Shown here piece by piece: positions 1-6,879 of a DNA stretch of 16,012 nucleotides (positions are counted from its first letter, which is position 1; the number at the start of each line of letters is the position of its first letter). The stretch comes from CAYXEN01 sp964464035 (lineage in GTDB: Bacteria; Krumholzibacteriota; Krumholzibacteriia; WVZY01): assembly GCA_964464035.1 (NCBI GenBank), contig CAYXEN010000063.1, forward strand, positions 1 through 16,012, in the 5' to 3' direction. The notes beneath the pieces are model-generated. The model was not told where the DNA came from. It was given only the letters and a program-made list of their open reading frames with translations, and did no database searches. The translations under genes and the position numbers were made by a program.

Positions 1-67
1 CTTGGAGGCGGAGTGCCGCGGGTCCTGACGGCGATCTCACCCCACCGTGCTCGCTGTCGCTGCGCGC

Positions 68-90
68 GGCGGGGGCCCCGAATCCCCGCC
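68..90. other. GC-rich hairpin downstream of dsbD, no U-tract
   Basis: A 7-bp perfect stem (GGCGGGG at 68-74 with CCCCGCC at 84-90) encloses a 9-base loop. It lies about 54 bases past the dsbD stop codon. No run of T follows it on the minus strand, so it does not meet the usual form of an intrinsic terminator. It may still mark the 3' end of the porB-dsbD transcript. The rest of 1-143 shows no gene or RNA that I recognise. The CGAATCCCC stretch here looks a little like a tRNA T-arm, but no matching 5' acceptor strand is present. Confidence 0.3.
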
Positions 91-143
91 ACCCGCTGCC
101 TGGGGCTCATGAGTGTGCTGGCGGGTTGGAGGGTCTTGCAGGC

Positions 144-1991
144 CTAGCTGTCTTCGGCCTTGAGCTTTCGGATTCGTTCGAGGAGATCCTCCGCGTCGAC
201 GAATCCGAAGACGCGGAGATCCTTTCTCTCCCTGCCGTTGCGGTCGATGAATACGATCGTGGGGACGCCCTTGATATCGTATGCCTTTCTCAGCTTGCGG
301 ACGTCCTCGGACATCGCCTTCGTCAGGTCCGCTTTTATCATGGCGATCCCCTTTGTCTCGTTTATCACTTCATGCCGGGAGAAGGTCTTGTGGTCGAGCT
401 CCTTGCACGGGATGCACCAGTCCGCGAAGAAATCTATCATCACGGGCGTGTCGGATCGGCGGGCCTCGTCGATCAATTGTTGATCGAACGCCTGCCAGGG
501 AATGCCCGTCTCCGCTTCGCCGGTGATGACGTGCCCGGGGGTGAAGATGAGGTACAATCCCAGGAGCGGGGCGGTTACTCCGACGAAACGCCTGAGGACG
601 ATGAAGAAGAGCGCCTCGGTCGTTATCTTCAGAGTGAAGCCGAGTATGACTCCGCCGGCGATGCAGATGAGGCCGAAGAGGATGTAATAGGGTATGCGGC
701 CGATCACCGGGCCGAGGAAATAGACCGCCATGAGGAGCAAAACGAATCCGAATACCTTCCTCACCCACTCCATCCATTCTCCCGACCTGGGAAGAGACGA
801 GATGCTTCCGGCCAACACCGCGAGAACGAGGAAGGGGAGACCCAGCCCCAGGGCCAGAACGAAGAAGAGGAAGAACCCCAGGACGGGATCCCCGCTCCCG
901 CCCACGAATGTCAGGAGCCCCAGTATGAAAGGGCCGATGCACGGTGCCGCCACTATGCCCACGGTGAGTCCCATCAGGAATGCGCCGACCGCGCCCTGTT
1001 TCGAGGTCCCCGCAACGCGGCTGAGTCCCGCGGGAACCCGGATCTCGTAGAGCCCGAACATGGACAAAGACAACGCCGCCATCACGAGAGCTACGCCGAT
1101 GAGAACGGGAGGCTTCTGAAGCGCGCTTCCCAGCATGCTGCCGCTCGAGGAGGCTATCACGCCGAGGGACGAATACATGGCCGCCATGCCCAGGACGTAG
1201 AGCGCTGCGAGCATGAAAGTGCGTCTCGACCTGCCCCCGCTTTGGCCCCCGAAATAACTCACGGTTATCGGGATGATGGGATAGATGCAGGGCGTGAGGT
1301 CCAGCGCCAGCCCGCCCAGGAACACGAGTATGAAAACCAGGAACATCCCTCCCTTGCGCCTCGCCTCTTCGAGGCGGTTGGATTCCGGCTCCTTGGCGAG
1401 GCCGCCGGAGGGAGCGGGCTCACCAAAATCCATTCCTGAGAATATCTCGTCGTTTTGCGAATCGATGGCCGTGGCGCGCGAGGAGACGGACAAGGCAATC
1501 GAGATTTCCTTGTCCACGGGAGCGAGACACTTCTCGTTGTCGCAAGCCTGGTACGTGACGGTGGCCGTTACGGTGGTGTCTCCGAGGGGGAAGTCGTCCG
1601 CTACCTCCAGGAGCGCGCCGATGCGCACGATTCCGGAATAGAGGAGCAAGGGTTTCTCCGAGAAGGATAGTTTCTTCTTCACGCCCTCGGGGTATAGGAT
1701 CTTGATCACGCGGATTCCCGGGATCGAATCGAAAACGACCGAGGTCGGGATCAGGTACGGGTCCGTTACCCGGTTTGCGTTCACGTGCCAGGGATGTTCG
1801 ACTCTCAGTTCTATCGCCGCTTTCACCCTGCCGCCCTGGGGGACTGTGGTGAGAGACGAATATGTTCGTATAGAGACCGGATCACCGGAGAAGGAGTCGA
1901 GCGAAACAGCGTGGAGGAGACCGGCGCCGGCTGGGATCAAGAGAATAGTCAAGGCGATCGATAATCTCGAGTTTACTCGTTTCCTTTTCAT
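144..1991 (-). CDS. dsbD: Thiol:disulfide interchange protein DsbD, full length
   Basis: Inner-membrane protein that carries electrons from cytoplasmic thioredoxin to periplasmic disulfide isomerases or cytochrome-c thiol pathways. All three family modules and their cysteine pairs are visible in the 615 residues. After a signal peptide (residues 1-28) comes the N-terminal domain with the pair C150/C155 (YQACDNEKCLAP). A membrane domain of about eight helices spans roughly 215-490, with C235 in DLTPCIYP and C351 in AAPCIGP. The C-terminal thioredoxin fold has the active site WCIPCK (C526/C529) and the cis-proline motif GVPT near 576-579. The length is close to E. coli DsbD. The ATG has a GGAAGGG ribosome-binding site about 9 bases upstream. 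It lies 48 bases behind porB on the same strand and probably shares its transcript. Which periplasmic partner it reduces cannot be told from this window. Confidence 0.95.
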   Translation of the reverse strand: MKRKRVNSRLSIALTILLIPAGAGLLHAVSLDSFSGDPVSIRTYSSLTTVPQGGRVKAAIELRVEHPWHVNANRVTDPYLIPTSVVFDSIPGIRVIKILYPEGVKKKLSFSEKPLLLYSGIVRIGALLEVADDFPLGDTTVTATVTYQACDNEKCLAPVDKEISIALSVSSRATAIDSQNDEIFSGMDFGEPAPSGGLAKEPESNRLEEARRKGGMFLVFILVFLGGLALDLTPCIYPIIPITVSYFGGQSGGRSRRTFMLAALYVLGMAAMYSSLGVIASSSGSMLGSALQKPPVLIGVALVMAALSLSMFGLYEIRVPAGLSRVAGTSKQGAVGAFLMGLTVGIVAAPCIGPFILGLLTFVGGSGDPVLGFFLFFVLALGLGLPFLVLAVLAGSISSLPRSGEWMEWVRKVFGFVLLLMAVYFLGPVIGRIPYYILFGLICIAGGVILGFTLKITTEALFFIVLRRFVGVTAPLLGLYLIFTPGHVITGEAETGIPWQAFDQQLIDEARRSDTPVMIDFFADWCIPCKELDHKTFSRHEVINETKGIAMIKADLTKAMSEDVRKLRKAYDIKGVPTIVFIDRNGRERKDLRVFGFVDAEDLLERIRKLKAEDS

Positions 1992-2039
1992 CTGTTGTGC
2001 CCTTCCGATCGCCTGAGCTGGGTCGCGGGAGATCGAAGC

Positions 2040-2933
2040 TCAGGCGTTGAATTCCCGCGACAGTTTCTCTCTCATCTTGAGGTAGCGCCACTCCTCGTCG
2101 ACATGCTTCTCCCATTCGGCCAGTTCTTCTTCCGTCAGCCACTTGAAACGCCCCTGCCGCTTCACGTATTCGGCGAGAGGCAGGCCGGCGGGCTCGTGCG
2201 TGATCCGTAATCTCGTGCCGTTTTCCATCTCGTAGAGAGGAAACAGCCTGCTCTCGACGGCGGCACGCATGATGGCGATACCCTCTTTCTCGGGGGCCTT
2301 CCATCCCGGCGGACAGAAGGAGAAGATGTGGATGAAGCGAAATCCCTTGGTGTTCTTCGCTTTGAGGAGCTTGTTGCAGAAATCATCCGGGTACGCCGGC
2401 GTCGCCGAAGCCAGGTACGGAATCCTGTGGCCGCCGAGAATCTCCAATATGTTCTTCTTGGGAGTCGCCTCGAGGATCGGGTAGGGGGTGGTATTGGTCC
2501 ATGTGTGCGGTGGAGTGGAACTCGAGCGCTGGATGCCCGTGTTCATGTACGCCTCGTTGTCGTAGCAGATGTAGAGGATGTCTTCATTGCGCTCGGCGCA
2601 CGCGCTCAACGCCTGGAATCCGATGTCGAACGTGCCCCCGTCGCCCGCCCACGCCACCACCGTGACGTCTTCGACACCTTTGGCTCTGAGACCGGCGCGT
2701 ATTCCCGCCGCCGTTGAAGCGGCTGTCTCGAAGGCGGTATGGAAGAGCGGAACCAGCGTCGAGCTGTTGGGGGGAAAGCCGTCGATCGCGCTGGTGCAGC
2801 ACGCGGGAAGGGATATTATCGTCCGCCGGCCCAACGTCTTGAGGGCGAGGCGCAGGCTCAAGGCGGCTCCACATCCCGGGCATCCCAGGTGGCCGCAGGA
2901 GAGCAGCTCTTCTTCCCTGATATCATCTGTCAT
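2040..2933 (-). CDS. porB: 2-oxoacid:ferredoxin oxidoreductase, beta (TPP-binding) subunit
   Basis: Catalytic beta subunit of the pyruvate/2-ketoisovalerate:ferredoxin oxidoreductase family, which converts a 2-oxoacid and CoA to acyl-CoA and CO2 and reduces ferredoxin. In the 297 residues I see the iron-sulfur ligands of four-subunit PorB proteins: C18/C21 in GCPGCG, C45 or C46 in PACC, and C207 in FSFCPPGW. The thiamine-diphosphate/Mg site is GDGG at 97-100 followed by YDNEAYMNTG at 124-133. The open frame extends upstream to a GTG at 2975. I chose the ATG at 2933 because family alignment begins there and a candidate -10 box (2966-2971) overlaps the longer version. Neither start has a strong Shine-Dalgarno. 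The alpha and gamma subunits lie about 7 kb away on the same strand (9998-11735). Pyruvate as substrate is likely but not provable; ketoisovalerate is the main alternative. Confidence 0.92.
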   Translation of the reverse strand: MTDDIREEELLSCGHLGCPGCGAALSLRLALKTLGRRTIISLPACCTSAIDGFPPNSSTLVPLFHTAFETAASTAAGIRAGLRAKGVEDVTVVAWAGDGGTFDIGFQALSACAERNEDILYICYDNEAYMNTGIQRSSSTPPHTWTNTTPYPILEATPKKNILEILGGHRIPYLASATPAYPDDFCNKLLKAKNTKGFRFIHIFSFCPPGWKAPEKEGIAIMRAAVESRLFPLYEMENGTRLRITHEPAGLPLAEYVKRQGRFKWLTEEELAEWEKHVDEEWRYLKMREKLSREFNA

Positions 2934-2965
2934 GTCTTTTCGCCATTCGAACGCGCTTCTAGAGC

Positions 2966-2994
2966 AATTTATCACTGTTATGTGCTTATTGCAA
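2966..2994 (-). promoter_or_regulatory. Candidate sigma70-type promoter for porB-dsbD
   Basis: On the minus strand TTGCAA (2989-2994) and TAAATT (2966-2971) are separated by exactly 17 bases, each matching four of six consensus bases. Transcription would start near 2959, about 25 bases before the ATG at 2933. This favours that start codon over the upstream GTG at 2975. The two boxes are only moderate matches. Confidence 0.4.
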
Positions 2995-3029
2995 TTGGTA
3001 TTTACGCTCGAAGCGAAGGACTGAAACGA

Positions 3030-3758
3030 TCAATCCATCCTGACACCGATCAACAGCCTGAGCTCAAATTCCGGCCTGCCTTGATCGATGTGCGTGAGCT
3101 TCACGGCTGAACCGAAGGCCACCCATGTGTTCTCGCTCCCATGCGAGATGACCGGGCCCGCGTAGTGGCCGTTTTCCCCGCCCTTGAATTCCAATCCCAG
3201 GCGCAGGACGTCGGTGGGCGAACCGTAGCTCAGGGCTAAGGCGTATTCGGGTTCCGCTTCCCATTCCGTGTCCTTCTTCTCGAGCTCGAGGATCGGGTTC
3301 AGCGCGAAGTTCACCCTTCCTATGTCTTTTGCGAGGATCAACTTCAATTCGATCGTATGCGTGGAGAAATCCGGTTTTCCCTTGTACTCTGCGTAGACGA
3401 GGGGGTCGACTACGTATCTGTCCTTGTCGCCGAGCCGATATCGCGCTCTCAGTTTGTATCCCTTGTAGAAGAGCGGGCCTCCCGGAGCCTGTTCGAACAT
3501 CTGGTAGACGCCGAAATCGAAGTGATCGGTCATCCCCACTTCCAATTCGATCTGGTGCTCGGTACTGACCGTGCCTTGGAGGTGATCGATGTCCGGCGAG
3601 GAAAGGGTCGTGTAGCTCTCGATCTCGGTTTCTCCCCGCTCGAGGGTCGAGTACTGGTAAGTCCAGACGTAGTTCCTCTTGTCGGCTTGAGCGCGGTGAG
3701 CTTGCAAGGCGGTCGAAGCTATCACCACCATTCCAATCATGATGAAGCGTTTTTTCAT
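3030..3758 (-). CDS. Putative outer-membrane beta-barrel protein, uncharacterised
   Basis: Exported protein of 242 residues. Residues 1-25 form a signal peptide (MKKR basic start, hydrophobic core, AQA cleavage site). The mature part has alternating polar and hydrophobic residues and many aromatic amino acids (TYQYSTLERG, YKLRARYRLG, PLVYAEYKG, YALALSYG), as in repeated amphipathic beta-strands of a small barrel. It also ends in a short strand (LRLLIGVRMD), although without the classic terminal phenylalanine. The pattern reminds me of the DUF6662 family of unknown function; that is recall, not a search. The ATG has a good ribosome-binding site (AAAGGA about 7 bases upstream) and its own promoter at 3832-3860. 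It is followed on the same strand by porB after 96 bases, but that gene seems to have its own promoter. No substrate or partner can be named. Confidence 0.7.
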   Translation of the reverse strand: MKKRFIMIGMVVIASTALQAHRAQADKRNYVWTYQYSTLERGETEIESYTTLSSPDIDHLQGTVSTEHQIELEVGMTDHFDFGVYQMFEQAPGGPLFYKGYKLRARYRLGDKDRYVVDPLVYAEYKGKPDFSTHTIELKLILAKDIGRVNFALNPILELEKKDTEWEAEPEYALALSYGSPTDVLRLGLEFKGGENGHYAGPVISHGSENTWVAFGSAVKLTHIDQGRPEFELRLLIGVRMD

Positions 3759-3831
3759 GCTTCTTTCCTTTCTGTTCGGGTCCGGAGTGAACGTTCAATT
3801 GCGCTACGTTCTTTGTCGGCGATAAGACGGC

Positions 3832-3860
3832 AATATAAGCACTGGACGGGGGAGAGTCAA
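3832..3860 (-). promoter_or_regulatory. Strong candidate promoter for the barrel-like protein
   Basis: Minus-strand TTGACT (3855-3860), a 17-base spacer, then TATATT (3832-3837); each box matches five of six sigma70 consensus bases. The start of transcription would be near 3825, giving a leader of about 67 bases before the ATG at 3758. The leader holds the palindrome GAACGTTC (3789-3796) and a second ACGTTC (3806-3811), whose meaning is unknown. Confidence 0.65.
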
Positions 3861-3896
3861 TAGCGGGAACCGGGCGGGTAGACGTCATCTTCCGCC

Positions 3897-3926
3897 TTGC
3901 TTTTTGCAGGGTTCGAGGAATAGAAT
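3897..3926 (+). promoter_or_regulatory. Candidate promoter for the permease-USP gene
   Basis: Plus-strand TTGCTT (3897-3902), an 18-base spacer and TAGAAT (3921-3926; five of six in the -10 box). The start site would be near 3933, about 35 bases before the ATG at 3968. The -35 box is weak. It faces away from the promoter at 3832-3860, so the two genes are divergently transcribed. Confidence 0.4.
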
Positions 3927-3967
3927 GGGGAACTGTTTGCGCTGACCCCCAGGCTGGAGCGGAGTCT

Positions 3968-6262
3968 ATGCAGGAATCGACCGGAACCGGTGCAGAAAAA
4001 GTACAGGTCACCTTCACTTGCTCTTTCGGGCTCTTCGATGCCAGCATGATCGGTATCGGGGCTATGATCGGTGCCGGGATATTCGTCCTCACCGGCATAG
4101 CGGCCGGTGAAGCTGGACCCGCCTCCCTTCTCGCCTTTGCTTTGAACGGCGCCGTAACCCTATTTACTGCTCTGAGTTACGCCGAACTCGCCTCCGGCCA
4201 TCCCAAGTCGGGCGGCGGCTACGCCTTCATAAAGAAAGCGTTTCCCGGCCCGGTCGGCTTCGCTTCGGGGTGGATGCTGTGGTTCTCCTACATAGTGGCG
4301 TGCAGCCTCTACGCGCTCGGTTTCGGGAGTTATTTCTGGGAGTTCGTATCCTCCTATCTGCCGTTCCTCCACGACTTCGCCTTCGGTATCCTGGGCGGGC
4401 ACGCAGCGGTGGTGACCGTGACCGTGCTCGTCAGCGTCCTCTTCATAACCATCAACATGCGTGGGACGGCGCTCACCGGCAAGGTGGAGAACGTCATCAC
4501 GATGGCGAAGATAATCATCCTGGGAATATTCATAGCCTTCGGGATAAAAGTGATTCTCGGGACTCCGCAGGAATCCTTGTCTCATTTCAGGCCTTTCTTC
4601 CCGAAAGGCATGGGCGGCGTGATCGTGGCGATGGGGCTCACGTTTATCGCGTTCGAGGGATACGATCTAATAGCGACCGTGGCCGAAGAGATAAAGGATC
4701 CGCAGAAAACGATTCCTCGTGCCACGCTCATCTCGCTCGTCGTCGCGGTCACGATCTATCTGCTCATCCTGTTCGTCAGCATAGGCGCGATTAGGCCGGA
4801 GCTCGGCTCCTCGTGGGAGTTCCTCGGACGTTACCAGGAAAGGGCGATAGTGAAGGCGGCCGCGAACTTCATGCCCGCCTTCGGCGTGGCCCTGATCATA
4901 TTCGGAGGACTTCTGTCCACCACTTCGGCGCTCAACGCCACCATTCTAGCCTCTTCGCGGGTCGCGTTCTCCATGGGGCGGGACAAGATGCTTCCCGGGG
5001 CGATAAGCCGCATACACGCGGCCCATAGAACTCCTCACATAGCAATAGCGGCTACCGGCGTCATCGTTATCGTTATGGCGATATTCTTCCCCATACAAGT
5101 GATAGGTTCGGCGGCGAGTTTGATGTTCCTTTTGACCTTCGCCCTGGTCAATCTCTCGGTAATAGCGCTTCGCAGAAAATTCCCCGAGGTGAAGGGCGGT
5201 TTCCGCGTCCCTCTCTATCCGGTCACGCCACTCGTCGCCATCGCCTTGAACCTCTTTCTCGCGGTGTACCAGTACAACTTCGACGCGCGCTCCTGGTACA
5301 TAACGGCGGGCTGGATAATGGCCGGCCTCGTCATCTACTTCCTCTACTTCGAGAAGGGGGTGGAGGCGGAGATGCCGCAGGTGATCGGCATATCGCAACC
5401 CAAGCCGGCGGTTGAATATCCGCACCGAATCCTCATTCCTCTCCACAATCCCGAAAACGTCGTTCCATTGATGCAACTGGCCTCTCCGCTGGCCGGCAAG
5501 TTCGGGGGGGAGATAATCGTCCTCGGCGTGATAGACGTTCCCCAGAACCTCCCCATTCGGGAGGGATTGCGTTTCAAACAGTACAAGATGCCGCTCTTGA
5601 AGAGGGCCGTTCAGTTCGGGAGGGACAACTCCGTGCCGACGCGGACCGCCCTTCGCGTCGCGCACCGGGTTTACGACGGGATACTCGCCGCAGCGGCGGA
5701 GGAAGAGGCTTCGTTGATTCTCATGGGCTGGAAGGGATACACGACCAAGCGCGACAGGATCTTCGGGGAAGTGACCGACCGGGTCGTCCGCCATGCTCCT
5801 TGCGATCTCATCACCATCAAGCTGGCGGATGAATGTTCATTCGAAAGAATACTCATTCCCACCGCCGGAGGTCCTCATGCCGATCTCGCGGCCGAGTACG
5901 CCGCGGTTTTTCAGAAGGCCCTCGGCTCCAAGATAACCTGCTGCTACGTGGTCAAGAAGGATCACACCAGACGCGACGTGGAGACCGCCCACGAGTGGAT
6001 GGAAAAAACCATCCGGGAGAGCGGGCTGGACGAGAGCGTGGAAAGGCTCATACTGGAAGCCGACAACGTGGCGGCGGCGATAGTGCAGGCGGGGAGCGGC
6101 TACGACCTCACTTTGATGGGGGCTTCCAACGAGGGCATATTCTCCAACGTGCTTTTCGGCGAGATTCCCGAGAAGGTGGCGAGATACTCCTGGCAGCCGG
6201 TGATGATCGTGAAGCGATACGAGGGGGCCGTGAAGTCGTTCGTGAAGAAAGTGCTGGGTTGA
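3968..6262 (+). CDS. APC-family amino-acid permease fused to two universal stress protein domains
   Basis: Inner-membrane transporter of 764 residues, probably for amino acids or related cations. Residues 20-465 contain about twelve hydrophobic segments. The APC signature GIGAMIGAGIF is at 29-39, and the glycine-rich stretch in helix 6 reads FIAFEGYDL. After a charged linker come two cytoplasmic UspA-like domains, at about 482-617 (HRILIPL start) and 622-753 (ERILIPT start). The nucleotide-binding loop G-x2-G-x9-G is present in the first (G587, G590, G600). In the second it has N721 in place of the middle glycine. Both have glutamate after the last glycine, where ATP-binding Usps have Ser or Thr. 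Family precedent includes CAT-like permeases with Usp tails. The ATG has GGAG 8 bases upstream. The stop codon touches the stop of the convergent CBS gene. Substrate is not determined. Confidence 0.92.
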   Translation: MQESTGTGAEKVQVTFTCSFGLFDASMIGIGAMIGAGIFVLTGIAAGEAGPASLLAFALNGAVTLFTALSYAELASGHPKSGGGYAFIKKAFPGPVGFASGWMLWFSYIVACSLYALGFGSYFWEFVSSYLPFLHDFAFGILGGHAAVVTVTVLVSVLFITINMRGTALTGKVENVITMAKIIILGIFIAFGIKVILGTPQESLSHFRPFFPKGMGGVIVAMGLTFIAFEGYDLIATVAEEIKDPQKTIPRATLISLVVAVTIYLLILFVSIGAIRPELGSSWEFLGRYQERAIVKAAANFMPAFGVALIIFGGLLSTTSALNATILASSRVAFSMGRDKMLPGAISRIHAAHRTPHIAIAATGVIVIVMAIFFPIQVIGSAASLMFLLTFALVNLSVIALRRKFPEVKGGFRVPLYPVTPLVAIALNLFLAVYQYNFDARSWYITAGWIMAGLVIYFLYFEKGVEAEMPQVIGISQPKPAVEYPHRILIPLHNPENVVPLMQLASPLAGKFGGEIIVLGVIDVPQNLPIREGLRFKQYKMPLLKRAVQFGRDNSVPTRTALRVAHRVYDGILAAAAEEEASLILMGWKGYTTKRDRIFGEVTDRVVRHAPCDLITIKLADECSFERILIPTAGGPHADLAAEYAAVFQKALGSKITCCYVVKKDHTRRDVETAHEWMEKTIRESGLDESVERLILEADNVAAAIVQAGSGYDLTLMGASNEGIFSNVLFGEIPEKVARYSWQPVMIVKRYEGAVKSFVKKVLG

Positions 6263-6697
6263 TCAGCGCTTGCCCGTTATGTACTTCTCCAGTTGATCGA
6301 TCATGAACTGCTGGTTCGAGATTATCGTTTTCACCACGTCGCCGATCGAAATGATGCCCGCCAGTTTGCCGTCGTCCAAGACGGGAAGGTGCCGGATCCG
6401 CTCCATGGTCATGAGCGCCATGCATTCTTCAATCGCCTGATCGGGAGTGACGTAGAAGACCTTCTTGGACATTATCTCTCGAACCTGCGTCTCCCTGGAC
6501 GTCTTCCCCTTGAGGATTATCTTTCTCGCATAGTCCCTCTCAGAAAAGATACCCACGACTTCCTCTTCTTCGAGTACGAGAAGGGCGCCGACGTCTTTTT
6601 CTGCAAGCATGCGAAGAGCATCGAGAACCGATCGGTCGGGATTGATGGACCAGACCTGGTTTCCTTTTGCCTTCAGCAGCTGCCCCACGGTTTTCAT
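6263..6697 (-). CDS. Protein of two CBS domains (predicted nucleotide sensor)
   Basis: Soluble 144-residue protein made almost entirely of a tandem CBS pair, which in this family forms a Bateman module that binds AMP, ATP or S-adenosylmethionine. CBS1 spans about 12-63 and ends in the typical GIFSERDYARK. CBS2 spans about 78-128, with RHLPVLDDGKLAGIISIGDVVK. No attached catalytic or DNA-binding domain is present, so it probably acts by binding another protein or as a free sensor. The start is supported by AAGGAAAGGA about 6 bases upstream of the ATG and by a promoter at 6735-6763. It converges on the permease-USP gene with no base between the two stop codons. A link to that transporter is suggested only by position. 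Confidence 0.9.
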   Translation of the reverse strand: MKTVGQLLKAKGNQVWSINPDRSVLDALRMLAEKDVGALLVLEEEEVVGIFSERDYARKIILKGKTSRETQVREIMSKKVFYVTPDQAIEECMALMTMERIRHLPVLDDGKLAGIISIGDVVKTIISNQQFMIDQLEKYITGKR

Positions 6698-6734
6698 TTG
6701 GATTCCTTTCCTTTTCCAGCCAGTGGATACTGTG

Positions 6735-6763
6735 AATATACGTTCGCTCGTCTCCGAGGTAAA
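6735..6763 (-). promoter_or_regulatory. Candidate promoter for the CBS-domain gene
   Basis: Minus-strand TTTACC (6758-6763), a 17-base spacer and TATATT (6735-6740; five of six). Transcription would begin near 6728, about 30 bases before the ATG at 6697. This suggests the gene is read separately from the upstream secreted-protein gene. The -35 box is a four-of-six match. Confidence 0.5.
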
Positions 6764-6843
6764 GGAAAAAGAAGGGATGAGATATCCTTCGCGGGGTCAC
6801 ACATCCTTTCCATCTGAGTTCCGAGATCGCGCCTATGCCCCTA

Positions 6844-6878
6844 CCGATTGACGATGTGTTAGCGCAGTAGTCGATCGG
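6844..6878 (-). terminator. Possible 3' hairpin after the secreted-protein gene, no U-tract
   Basis: CCGATTGAC (6844-6852) and GTCGATCGG (6870-6878) form a 9-bp inverted repeat with one mismatch around a 17-base loop. It starts one base past the stop codon (6880-6882) of the large secreted protein. No T-run follows on the minus strand (GTAGGGGC), so it is at best a processing or stabilising hairpin rather than a standard intrinsic terminator. Confidence 0.25.
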
Positions 6879-6879
6879 A

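Noticed and set aside
55..100. Possible tRNA T-arm (CGAATCCCCGCC)
   Set aside because: The loop lacks the conserved TTC before GAAT, and no acceptor 5' strand or anticodon arm can be placed upstream.
126..1439. Long plus-strand open frame (437 codons) opposite dsbD
   Set aside because: It lies antisense to an intact dsbD with all family motifs. Its product is rich in E, R, H and G in low-complexity runs and has no recognisable domain, as expected for a shadow frame in GC-rich DNA.
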